NCBI GenBank assembly: GCA_002348045.1
Contig: DDYO01000270.1
Coordinates: 1 to 16,151 of the forward strand
Length of the DNA: 16,151 nucleotides
Direction: 5' to 3'
Source: Anaerolineales bacterium UBA2232
GTDB taxonomy: Bacteria; Chloroflexota; Anaerolineae; UBA2200
The position numbers and the translations under genes are program-made. Below are positions 1 to 6,225 of this stretch, one piece after another (within the stretch, counting starts at the first letter, position 1; every line of letters begins with the position of its first letter). The notes below the pieces were generated by a model. It made no database searches. It worked only from the letters and a program-made list of their open reading frames with translations, and was not told the origin of the DNA.

Positions 1-30
1 GTAACAGTAATTGTGAGTCGGAACGAGGTG

Positions 31-60
31 TTGACTGGCGGAGCTATAGCGCTGTACAAT
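31..60 (+). promoter_or_regulatory. Candidate sigma-70 promoter for the ECF sigma-factor gene
   Basis: A -35-like TTGACT at 31-36 and a -10-like TACAAT at 55-60 are separated by 18 nt. Each matches the sigma-70 consensus at five of six positions. Transcription would start near 67 and leave a leader of about 100 nt before the sigma-factor start at 171. A 10-bp direct repeat (61-70 and 84-93) lies just downstream, around and after the expected start site. The match is by eye only; a -10 of this quality can occur by chance. Confidence 0.45.
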
Positions 61-93
61 CGACTGGCCGTAACGCATTGCTCCGACTGGCCG
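61..93. repeat. Short direct repeat, possible operator
   Basis: CGACTGGCCG occurs at 61-70 and again at 84-93, followed by TAAC and CAAC respectively. A partial third version, TGACTGGCGG, starts at 32 and overlaps the candidate -35 box. The first two copies are offset by 23 nt, close to two helical turns. Placement just downstream of a candidate -10 would suit a regulator site, possibly an autoregulatory one. No regulator can be named, and the repeat could be coincidental. Confidence 0.3.
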
Positions 94-170
94 CAACCTC
101 TGAGGGCAGTGGGTGTTCTCATGGTATGCTGACTTGCTCATGGAAGGCCTGGTGACCGCTGGATTGGACC

Positions 171-716
171 ATGGAAGAAGGCGAACGCGCCCTCGTAGAC
201 AAGGCAAGGAAGGATGCTCACGCATTTGGTGTGCTGTACCAGCAACACGTGGGCAGGATCTACAACTATATCTACCAGCGCACAGGCAGCTCAACGGATG
301 CGGAGGATTTGACTGCTCGGACCTTCACGAAGGCGTTTGTGCATCTGGAAAGCTATGTTTTTCAGGGTGTACCGTTTTCGGCGTGGCTGTACCGTATCGC
401 CCACAACGCTGTAGCTAACTGGCACCGAGATCGTCACCGGCACCAGATGGTTTCGTTGGATACGGCTTTGGACCACGGAGTCGAGGAGGGCAGACCCGAG
501 AGTTTGGCCCAGAGCCGAGAAGAGCAGGGCGTGCTTCTGGACGCGATTCGCAGCCTGCCAGCTGAGCGGCAGCAGTTGCTCATTCTCAAGTTCAGTGAGG
601 GACTTAGCAATACCGACATAGCGGGGATCATGGGCCGTACCGAAGGCGCCATCAAATCCCTGTATCACCGCACTCTGCTCGCTTTGCGGCGGGAGCTGCG
701 GGACAAGGCAGGTTAA
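171..716 (+). CDS. RNA polymerase sigma factor, sigma-70 family (ECF type)
   Basis: This 181-residue cytoplasmic protein has the two-domain layout of an extracytoplasmic-function sigma factor. Region 2 spans about residues 20-90. It includes the acidic DAEDLTARTF stretch and a region 2.3/2.4-like block, FSAWLYRIAHNAVANWHRDR, which would contact the -10 element. A linker rich in Glu and Ser runs to about 125. Region 4 follows (about 125-175) with a helix-turn-helix, LSNTDIAGIMGRTEGAIKSL, for -35 recognition. The length is normal for the family. ATG at 171 is the only good start, because the reading frame is closed by a TGA at 153-155; no strong ribosome binding site precedes it. A small membrane-anchored protein begins 3 nt after the stop and may be its regulator. 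The sigma-factor assignment is firm; the regulon cannot be read from the sequence. Confidence 0.93.
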   Translation: MEEGERALVDKARKDAHAFGVLYQQHVGRIYNYIYQRTGSSTDAEDLTARTFTKAFVHLESYVFQGVPFSAWLYRIAHNAVANWHRDRHRHQMVSLDTALDHGVEEGRPESLAQSREEQGVLLDAIRSLPAERQQLLILKFSEGLSNTDIAGIMGRTEGAIKSLYHRTLLALRRELRDKAG

Positions 717-719
717 GAG

Positions 720-1097
720 ATGGTGCAAGAGAATAGGCTGGAAGATCTTCTGATGTTGCATGCGGACCATCTCAACGGGTCTGGATACATGGACAATCGC
801 TACGAACTCGACAGACCCAGTGAGGATGAGTTGGCGTCTCTGACGGACCTTGCCGTGAAGGTCAAGCGCGCTCTGGAAGTCAGGCGCCCCCCAGAGTCGT
901 TCACTACACGCTTGGGCTCGGCGTTGACGAGGGCCGCCTTCCGGCGCGAAGATCGCGAGGTCTTGTTGGCCCCTACCACATCGACCAGGGAAGTTTTGGT
1001 CGGCGCGGCGTCAGTTGCCGTCGCTGGGGGAATCCTGTACCTTGCTCATAGTCTGCTGCAAGGTAGAGCGCGCAGCACCAGCGGGATGACGACCTAG
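720..1097 (+). CDS. Small protein with one C-terminal membrane segment, putative sigma-factor partner
   Basis: I do not recognise a named family. The 125-residue product has a charged N-terminal part. It begins with an LEDLLMLHADHLN-type helix, followed by a Leu-rich helix (about 38-53) and an Arg-rich stretch (64-80). A hydrophobic segment at about 91-113 is long enough to cross the membrane once, leaving a short polar tail. It has no signal peptide and no HxxxCxxC zinc-binding anti-sigma motif. The ATG lies only 3 nt after the sigma-factor stop, so the two genes are almost certainly cotranscribed and probably translationally coupled. By context it may be an anti-sigma factor or another membrane tether with the N-terminus in the cytoplasm, but that is inference. 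It converges with the minus-strand carotenoid gene, with 3 nt between the stop codons. Confidence 0.72.
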   Translation: MVQENRLEDLLMLHADHLNGSGYMDNRYELDRPSEDELASLTDLAVKVKRALEVRRPPESFTTRLGSALTRAAFRREDREVLLAPTTSTREVLVGAASVAVAGGILYLAHSLLQGRARSTSGMTT

Positions 1098-1109
1098 TCC
1101 TCAAGGTCG
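1090..1109. terminator. Small inverted repeat between convergent genes
   Basis: CGACCT (1090-1095) and AGGTCG (1104-1109) form a perfect 6-bp stem with an 8-nt loop that covers the two convergent stop codons. Its position would suit a shared bidirectional terminator. The stem is short, however, and neither side has a T-run, so intrinsic termination here is doubtful. Confidence 0.2.
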
Positions 1110-1922
1110 AGGAGGCTGCAGGCGCGCCAGAGCCAGCCCGAAGGGTACTCCCATTACGATCAACGTGATCCATCGAAGCGCTTCCGGACCGCCCGCAGCC
1201 ACGTTGGCGGACATCATGGCTCCATATGCCCATACCGGGAGAGAGGCTGCCTGAGGGCCAAGCGCGCCGAGTGGATGTGATAGGTGACTGCGTTCAAACA
1301 GGCGGTACACCCCATGGATCGCGAACGTGGTCGTCACCCATCCGACAAAGTTGTGCAATGGTACGCCAAAGTAGGGTCCAGGGTTGTGCCAGATCCAGGC
1401 ACCATGCGGCGCACCGGACATGAGTGGATCCATGGCCACATCCCACGCCGTCATCACCAGAGCGCCTAGAACGGACGCGCACAGCCAGTGCCGGGCTCCG
1501 CTCCACCTGCTCACAGGCCTGCCATCCAGAATGAGATTGCTCATCACGTAGCTTGGGTAGCTCATCATGAACCACGACACCGGAATCAGTAGTGGTACAT
1601 GGCCGACCTTGGGTCCGAGCAGGTCGGTGTAGTGGTAGGTGCCATAGACCCATCCAGTGGCCACTCCAACCTGTTCCAATACCCAAGAGATCACGACGGT
1701 CAATCCGAGGAATGCAAGACTGTGCCCAAGTCCCAGAGAGAACCACGCATGTAGCCAGCTGGAAAGTAGCAGGCACAGCGGGAGGAGCCTGGCGGTACTC
1801 AGCAGGCTGGGCAGATGCATTACAGGGGCAAGGGTCACGCGTACGATCGCCTGGTACACAAAGATGCCGAGGAACACGACAGAAGCGAACAGGAGCAAGA
1901 ACGTACCGCGATGGCTGTTCAA
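1101..1922 (-). CDS. Carotenoid biosynthesis protein, CruF/DUF422 family
   Basis: This 273-residue polytopic membrane protein has six or seven hydrophobic segments, starting at about residues 7-28, 45-66, 68-85 and 107-130. The segments between them carry the family's conserved motifs: EQVGVATGWVYGTYHY around 83-98, TAWDVAMDPLM around 158-168, and WIWHNPGPYFGVPLHNFVGW around 176-195. The Glu, Asp and His residues in these loops are the likely catalytic groups. Characterised relatives hydrate the psi-ends of carotenoids (1',2'-hydratase CruF of Deinococcus; bisanhydrobacterioruberin hydratase of haloarchaea). Many homologues occur without obvious carotenoid neighbours, as here, so the substrate is uncertain. 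The start is TTG at 1922, supported by a GAGG ribosome binding site 7 nt upstream. The gene follows the HEAT-repeat gene on the same strand after 81 nt, and may be read from that operon or from its own promoter. Confidence 0.85.
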   Translation of the reverse strand: MNSHRGTFLLLFASVVFLGIFVYQAIVRVTLAPVMHLPSLLSTARLLPLCLLLSSWLHAWFSLGLGHSLAFLGLTVVISWVLEQVGVATGWVYGTYHYTDLLGPKVGHVPLLIPVSWFMMSYPSYVMSNLILDGRPVSRWSGARHWLCASVLGALVMTAWDVAMDPLMSGAPHGAWIWHNPGPYFGVPLHNFVGWVTTTFAIHGVYRLFERSHLSHPLGALGPQAASLPVWAYGAMMSANVAAGGPEALRWITLIVMGVPFGLALARLQPPRP

Positions 1923-1953
1923 GCCTCTTCCTCAAGGATACCACTACAATGGT

Positions 1954-1982
1954 GGTCACTATTGACCGGTTGTCCCAGGACA
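1954..1982. repeat. Two adjacent small dyads upstream of the carotenoid gene
   Basis: Within the 81-nt gap before the carotenoid gene there are two perfect dyads: GGTCA-CTAT-TGACC at 1954-1967 and TGTCC-CA-GGACA at 1971-1982. They are 3 nt apart and lie 30-60 nt upstream of the TTG start, where an operator or mRNA hairpin could act. No convincing -35/-10 pair accompanies them on the minus strand, so their role is unknown. Confidence 0.25.
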
Positions 1983-2003
1983 CAGGGCTGAGACGACATC
2001 AGA

Positions 2004-2786
2004 TCAACGGTGCGCTGCCACTTGAGCCAGCGCCCCCTTCGTCCACAGGGCATCCATGCGCGTCAGGCGCTTCTTGCCCAAGTTCTGGCGCATAACCCAC
2101 CTGACATCCGGATTGTCGCTGGTGAGCCACTTAGAAAAGATGGACTTGCCATCGTCGGGTGAAGCCACCACAGCAACGCTCCAGCAGTAGCCAAGCGCCT
2201 GGCGCAAGATCCGGTGGTCTTCATTCCGGCCGACAGGGGCGCTGGCGACGGACTGCGTTACTCTGTCCAAGATGGAAAGCACGGTCAATGTGTGTTCCTG
2301 GCGCCTGAGCAAGGCTGGTTCACACAGCGCCGCGATGGCGGCTCTCTGCTCCAAGTAACCCCCGGTGCACCATGTCTGCATCTGGGTGAGAAGGGCGTTC
2401 ATGTCCGCTGCTCCCAGTCGCTGCAAAGCCATTGCCACGGCCTCTCGCACCCGCCATCGAGGGTCGGACGCGTGCTGGCGCAAAAGGGGCAACACGTCCG
2501 AGTCACCGGTGGCGAGCAAGCGCCCCAGCCCGACGACGCCGCAGACCACCAAGAAGACCATTGGGGTGTTCTCAGGCGCTTCTCGGGGGCTAAGGAGGAT
2601 CCACCTCTGAAACTGCTCTTCGGTGCCTTCGTCCGCCACCGCCTGAACAAGCTCGAGGTTTCCCCGCGGTCCCGGTAGGCCCGAGTGTGCCAACAGGAAT
2701 GGTTCCCAGTTGTTGAGGCTGCGCAGTTCAGCGCGATACACGTTGCTCTTGGTCACGCTAGCAACCTCTAGGGGAGACCAGCTCAC
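2004..2786 (-). CDS. HEAT-repeat-like protein of unknown function
   Basis: This 260-residue protein appears soluble, with no signal peptide and only one modestly hydrophobic helix (about 75-92). HEAT-type helical pairs are visible at about 96-125 (SDPRWRVREAVAMALQRLG), 142-160 (YLEQRAAIAALCEP) and 214-241 (SDNPDVRWVMRQNLGKKRL). Each shows the Asp-Pro and Val-Arg pattern of that repeat. Such repeats usually form a curved scaffold for protein or nucleic-acid binding. AlkD-like DNA glycosylases share the fold, but I see no specific glycosylase signature. The start is GTG at 2786, overlapping the PIG-L stop codon in a GTGA arrangement, which points to translational coupling. It is the fourth gene of the yvcK-led operon. 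The function is not known. Confidence 0.72.
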   Translation of the reverse strand: MSWSPLEVASVTKSNVYRAELRSLNNWEPFLLAHSGLPGPRGNLELVQAVADEGTEEQFQRWILLSPREAPENTPMVFLVVCGVVGLGRLLATGDSDVLPLLRQHASDPRWRVREAVAMALQRLGAADMNALLTQMQTWCTGGYLEQRAAIAALCEPALLRRQEHTLTVLSILDRVTQSVASAPVGRNEDHRILRQALGYCWSVAVVASPDDGKSIFSKWLTSDNPDVRWVMRQNLGKKRLTRMDALWTKGALAQVAAHR

Positions 2787-3490
2787 CGAAGTGTGATGCG
2801 CTTGAACTCCTCGGCAAAGGCGACTCCATGACGGCGTCCCATCTCACCATTCCACTCCTTGATGCGGGCCTCCACATAATCAGGTTTGACCTGGCTTCGG
2901 TGGGCTTTGAGGGCCTTGATCTTGAGGTCCACCATTTCAGAAATGTCCACAAACGTATCTGGCTCTTGGGAACCGTACAGGTAGACCTCAGGTACCTTGA
3001 AAGGTTCGAGCCCTTCATCCAGTAGTTCGCGGAAGATAAACCGAGTGCATGCTGATGGGAAGATGGCGTGCAACGCTGCCTCGGCGGCGGCGCGATGGTC
3101 AGGGTGGTTGATGTACATATTGCGGAGGTACACCGTGGGATCGCCACAGATGACGATTTCCGGGCGGTAACGGCGGATCATGCGGGTAAGGTCCCGGCGC
3201 AAATCCAGAGTGGGCTGGAGGGTGCCGTCTTCATAATCCAGGAATTCGACGGTGCTAACTCCCAAGATCCTCGCGGCTTCCAGCTGCTCCTGGTGGCGAA
3301 CCGGCGCGATGAGTTCAGGTGGCATGGCCGGGTCGTTACTTCCTCGGCTTCCGTCGGTGCAAATGACGTACACAATGCGATGGCCCTCCTTGGCCCAGCG
3401 CGCTACGGTGCCAGCCATGGTGAACTCGGTGTCGTCGGGGTGGGCGGTGATGGCCATTCGCGTGGTTTGTTGCATGTTTTTTCGAGGCAT
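2783..3490 (-). CDS. PIG-L family deacetylase (LmbE/MshB/BshB-like)
   Basis: This is a zinc-dependent N-deacetylase-type enzyme of 235 residues, the size of bacillithiol-pathway BshB rather than the longer MshB. The zinc motif AHPDD is at residues 16-20 (His17 and Asp20 as ligands, Asp19 as likely general base). The second motif, INHPDHR at 127-133, supplies the third ligand, His132. The Rossmann-like start (RMAITAHPDD) and the YVICTDGSRG strand-loop are typical. Known members remove acetyl from GlcNAc-linked substrates such as GlcNAc-inositol or GlcNAc-malate. The chosen ATG at 3490 has AGGA six nt upstream; the frame stays open further upstream, but that stretch only runs antiparallel through the glycosyltransferase gene. 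The gene lies 43 nt after the glycosyltransferase stop and overlaps the HEAT-repeat gene by 4 nt. The exact substrate is unproven. Confidence 0.9.
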   Translation of the reverse strand: MPRKNMQQTTRMAITAHPDDTEFTMAGTVARWAKEGHRIVYVICTDGSRGSNDPAMPPELIAPVRHQEQLEAARILGVSTVEFLDYEDGTLQPTLDLRRDLTRMIRRYRPEIVICGDPTVYLRNMYINHPDHRAAAEAALHAIFPSACTRFIFRELLDEGLEPFKVPEVYLYGSQEPDTFVDISEMVDLKIKALKAHRSQVKPDYVEARIKEWNGEMGRRHGVAFAEEFKRITLR

Positions 3491-3533
3491 GGGTTGTCCT
3501 ATGAATGCTTGTATGATGATGAGGCTGTGGGAA

Positions 3534-4790
3534 TCATGCTGGACGGTCCTGCCAGAGCCGTTGATAGAGGCCCGTGATTCGCTCCGAGACGCTCTCCCAT
3601 GTGTACGACTGTGCCCGCCGGAGGGCGTTGTTGCCCAGGCGTCGGCGCAACTCGGGGTCCAGCAGAAGGTCCCGCAGCGTCTCAGCCAGAGCGTCAGCGT
3701 TGCCGGCGGGAACCAGAAACCCGGTGACTCCGTGCTCCACGGTGAGTTGGAGGCCTCCCACCCGCGACGCAATGACAGGCGTGCCACAGGCCATGGCTTC
3801 CAGGGCAACGAGACCGAAAGACTCGTAGAGCGAAGGCACAACGCATACTTCGGCTGCGGAGTAGTAAAAGGGCAGGGTAGTCTGGGCGCGGGAGCCTAGG
3901 AACACCACCAGCTCGGGAATGCCGGCCTCTTGCTTGAGCTTGTCCAAGCACTCCAGGGGATCGTCCAGACCAACATCATTCTCGTCGGCATCTCCTCCGA
4001 TGACGGCGAGGCACAGGTTTTTGGAGAGAGATGGATCCAGGGTGCTCAGCTTGCACATTGCCTGCAAGAGGGTATCCAGCCCTTTTAGAGGATCCATCCT
4101 CCCCACGAAGAGCACAACGCGCTGATCCTTGGGCAAGTCCACGCTGATGGCCGCGATTGCCTCGTCATGGGGGATAGGACGAAAGAGGGCACTGTCAACA
4201 CCCAGAGGAATGACCTGAATCTTGGCGGGATTAGCGCCACAGAGTTCGACCATTTGATCCCGGTCCAGAGGGCTGGCCGCTACAAGGGCATCCACCTCGC
4301 CAGCCAGTTCTCTTTCCACCTGAATGCGCTGTGGAATCTCCTTGTCCGAGTCCGATCGTGCCACCGAGTCCTTCATCCCCCCCAGGGTATGGAACATGTG
4401 AACAACCGGCGCCGGATCGTGACGGACGAGCTCCCGTGCTACCCAGCCGGACAGCCAATAATGGCTGTGAAAGAGGTCATAGTGGATACCTTCGGAAGCT
4501 GCAAATGAACGCACACCCCCCACGAACTGAGGGAGGTGCTGAAAGACAAGGTTCTTGTGATACGGTTTCTCAGGACCCGCGGGAATCCGAATGACGCGTA
4601 CGTTGGGCCATAGCTCGCGCACCTGTGGAAGCGTGGGGTCCTGAGACCGGGTGTAAATGTCCACCAGGAGGTTACGGTTGCCCAGTTCACGGCTGAGCTC
4701 GCGAACGTAGACGTTCATACCACCTGTCTCCTTGCCACCCAAGGCTGCTAGGGGGCAGGTGTGGACACTGATCATAGCGATTCGGCGCAT
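3534..4790 (-). CDS. Glycosyltransferase family 4, MshA/sucrose-phosphate-synthase-like
   Basis: This 418-residue enzyme has the GT-B fold of two Rossmann domains. The N-terminal acceptor domain (about 1-195) starts with MISVHTCPL and GGMNVYVREL (23-32), which closely resemble the start of mycothiol MshA and of sucrose-phosphate-synthase-type enzymes. The C-terminal nucleotide-sugar domain (about 225-418) has FVGRMDPLKG (Arg231, Lys236 for the diphosphate) and the EX7E motif ESFGLVALE (Glu323 and Glu331). It is a retaining transferase. MshA moves GlcNAc from UDP-GlcNAc to inositol phosphate, and the downstream PIG-L deacetylase would fit a following GlcNAc-removal step. Sucrose-type or surface-polysaccharide roles remain possible. 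The ATG at 4790 has AGGA five nt upstream. A TTG eight codons earlier (4814) is in frame but has no ribosome binding site. The yvcK stop lies 39 nt upstream. Confidence 0.9.
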   Translation of the reverse strand: MRRIAMISVHTCPLAALGGKETGGMNVYVRELSRELGNRNLLVDIYTRSQDPTLPQVRELWPNVRVIRIPAGPEKPYHKNLVFQHLPQFVGGVRSFAASEGIHYDLFHSHYWLSGWVARELVRHDPAPVVHMFHTLGGMKDSVARSDSDKEIPQRIQVERELAGEVDALVAASPLDRDQMVELCGANPAKIQVIPLGVDSALFRPIPHDEAIAAISVDLPKDQRVVLFVGRMDPLKGLDTLLQAMCKLSTLDPSLSKNLCLAVIGGDADENDVGLDDPLECLDKLKQEAGIPELVVFLGSRAQTTLPFYYSAAEVCVVPSLYESFGLVALEAMACGTPVIASRVGGLQLTVEHGVTGFLVPAGNADALAETLRDLLLDPELRRRLGNNALRRAQSYTWESVSERITGLYQRLWQDRPA

Positions 4791-4829
4791 GGAGGTCCTA
4801 TTGGCTCCTATCAAGGATATACAGGAATC

Positions 4830-6131
4830 CTATGGTTTCCGGAACCGCGAGTACACATCCATGACGGCTTGGGCAAGCTTTGCCGAGTCATGCCGCCAGG
4901 GCTGTTCGGTATCAACGAGGTCGGTTGCCCAGGTTCGATAGGGCACATCGGTGACGGGCTTGACCATTTCGGCCTTCCAGTTGTCTGGCTGCGTGACAGC
5001 TAGCTGGCCGTTGATGAGCACGACATCAAAGAGGTGGCCTCCGACGTGATCATGGATAGCCTGTACATGCTGTGCCGAGTCATAGCGGTCAGTCTCTCCA
5101 ACCTCGGTGGCCAGGTTGCACACGTAGACCTTCAGAGCGTCGGAGGCGCGCAAGGCTCCAGTAATGTCCTTCACCAGGAGGTTGGGCAAGATGCTGGTGT
5201 AGAGACTGCCAGGCCCAACGACAATCAGGTCGGCCTCCAGCAGAGCCTGCACTGCCTCACCATAGCCGCGCGCATCGTCGGGCTGCAGATAAACCCGCTC
5301 GATGGGCGTACCGGACTTGGAGATGCGTGACTCACCCTCTATGTGGCTCTTGTGCTCGCTGGCCTGCTGGTGCAGTTCTGCACAGAGGGTCACGCTTTGC
5401 ATCGTTGAGGGTAGGATGCGTCCGTGAACCGCAAGAACGCGGCTGGACTCCCGGATGGCCTGTCCAAAATCGCCAGTAATGCCCACCATGGCAGCGATGA
5501 ACAGATTGCCAAAGCTGTGACCATCCAGGCTCATACCCTCCCCAAAACGATACTGGAAGAGCTGGGTCATCAATGGCTCGGCATCGGCCAGGGCTGCGAT
5601 GCAGTTGCGAAAGTCACCGGGTGGCAACAGGCCGAGCTCTCTTCGGAGTCGCCCTGAACTCCCGCCGTCATCAGCCACCGTTACGATAGCGGTGATGTTC
5701 TCACTGTGCTCCTTCAGGCCCCGCAGGAGGGCAGACAAACCGGTCCCTCCCCCGATGGTCACGATTCGAGGGCCACGCTTTCGCATGCGCCGACGATACA
5801 CAACATCAACCAGGCGCCCCTTGTCAGCTTCGAAGACGGCCGAAAGCAGGGAGTTGTTCAACCGAAGTACTGCCAGAGCGATACACGTCAGGCCTGAGCC
5901 AAAGAGCAAGGCTCCCCGCATCCAGTGTGGAAGGAATTGCAAAGTAACCCAGTACGCGATTGGAGAGGCGGCACCGCTAAAATCCAATGCCCGGTAGACC
6001 TGAACATAGAAAAAGCTGACCCCGATGCTAATGAGGGCCAGCCCCAAGACGAGCAGAACCAGCCATCGCTTGACCCCCATGCCGGGATACAGCCACTTGA
6101 GCGCAGACCCCAGTTGTTTCCTGAACGGCAT
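4830..6131 (-). CDS. yvcK: YvcK/CofD-like family protein with N-terminal membrane anchor (gluconeogenesis factor)
   Basis: Residues from about 120 to the end form a complete YvcK-type domain: TIGGGTG (125-131), VADDGGSSGRLR (152-163), GDFRNC (172-177), GHSFGNL (204-210) and GPGSLYTSILPNLL (306-319). The GGGTG loop and the Asp-Asp-Gly-Gly-Ser segment make the nucleotide-sugar pocket. In Bacillus subtilis, YvcK binds UDP-sugars and is needed for growth on gluconeogenic carbon sources and for cell-wall integrity. About 110 extra residues precede the domain, with two hydrophobic segments (about 22-45 and 70-90). The protein is therefore 433 residues rather than the roughly 320 of Bacillus YvcK, and the enzyme-like domain is probably held at the inner face of the membrane. 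The ATG at 6131 has GAGG eight nt upstream and a near-consensus promoter just beyond. The usual partners rapZ and whiA are not adjacent. Confidence 0.92.
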   Translation of the reverse strand: MPFRKQLGSALKWLYPGMGVKRWLVLLVLGLALISIGVSFFYVQVYRALDFSGAASPIAYWVTLQFLPHWMRGALLFGSGLTCIALAVLRLNNSLLSAVFEADKGRLVDVVYRRRMRKRGPRIVTIGGGTGLSALLRGLKEHSENITAIVTVADDGGSSGRLRRELGLLPPGDFRNCIAALADAEPLMTQLFQYRFGEGMSLDGHSFGNLFIAAMVGITGDFGQAIRESSRVLAVHGRILPSTMQSVTLCAELHQQASEHKSHIEGESRISKSGTPIERVYLQPDDARGYGEAVQALLEADLIVVGPGSLYTSILPNLLVKDITGALRASDALKVYVCNLATEVGETDRYDSAQHVQAIHDHVGGHLFDVVLINGQLAVTQPDNWKAEMVKPVTDVPYRTWATDLVDTEQPWRHDSAKLAQAVMDVYSRFRKP

Positions 6132-6151
6132 GCCATCTACCTCTGCTGAGC

Positions 6152-6179
6152 ATTATAGCCGCCTTGGGGGTAGGGTCAA
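6152..6179 (-). promoter_or_regulatory. Promoter of the yvcK operon
   Basis: Read on the minus strand, TTGACC (6179-6174) and a perfect TATAAT (6157-6152) are separated by 16 nt. Transcription would begin near 6145, giving a very short leader of about 14 nt that still contains the GAGG ribosome binding site. This is the best promoter match in the window. It lies back-to-back with the rightward promoter, with 11 nt between the two -35 boxes. Confidence 0.7.
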
Positions 6180-6190
6180 AGATTCCTCAA

Positions 6191-6219
6191 TTGCCCTTTT
6201 GTGAGATTGTGGATACAAT
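6191..6219 (+). promoter_or_regulatory. Promoter for the structured leader and fatty-acyl-CoA operon
   Basis: TTGCCC (6191-6196), a 17-nt spacer and TACAAT (6214-6219) give a plausible sigma-70 promoter, with a good -10 and a moderate -35. Transcription would begin near 6226, about 212 nt before the thiolase start. The intervening RNA is the structured leader described separately. The weak -35 would suit an activated promoter, but this is inference. Confidence 0.55.
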
Positions 6220-6225
6220 GACCAG

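Noticed and set aside
3491..3841. N-terminal extension of the PIG-L frame to 3841.
   Set aside because: The stretch from 3534 onward lies within the glycosyltransferase gene in another frame, and a good ribosome binding site supports the ATG at 3490.
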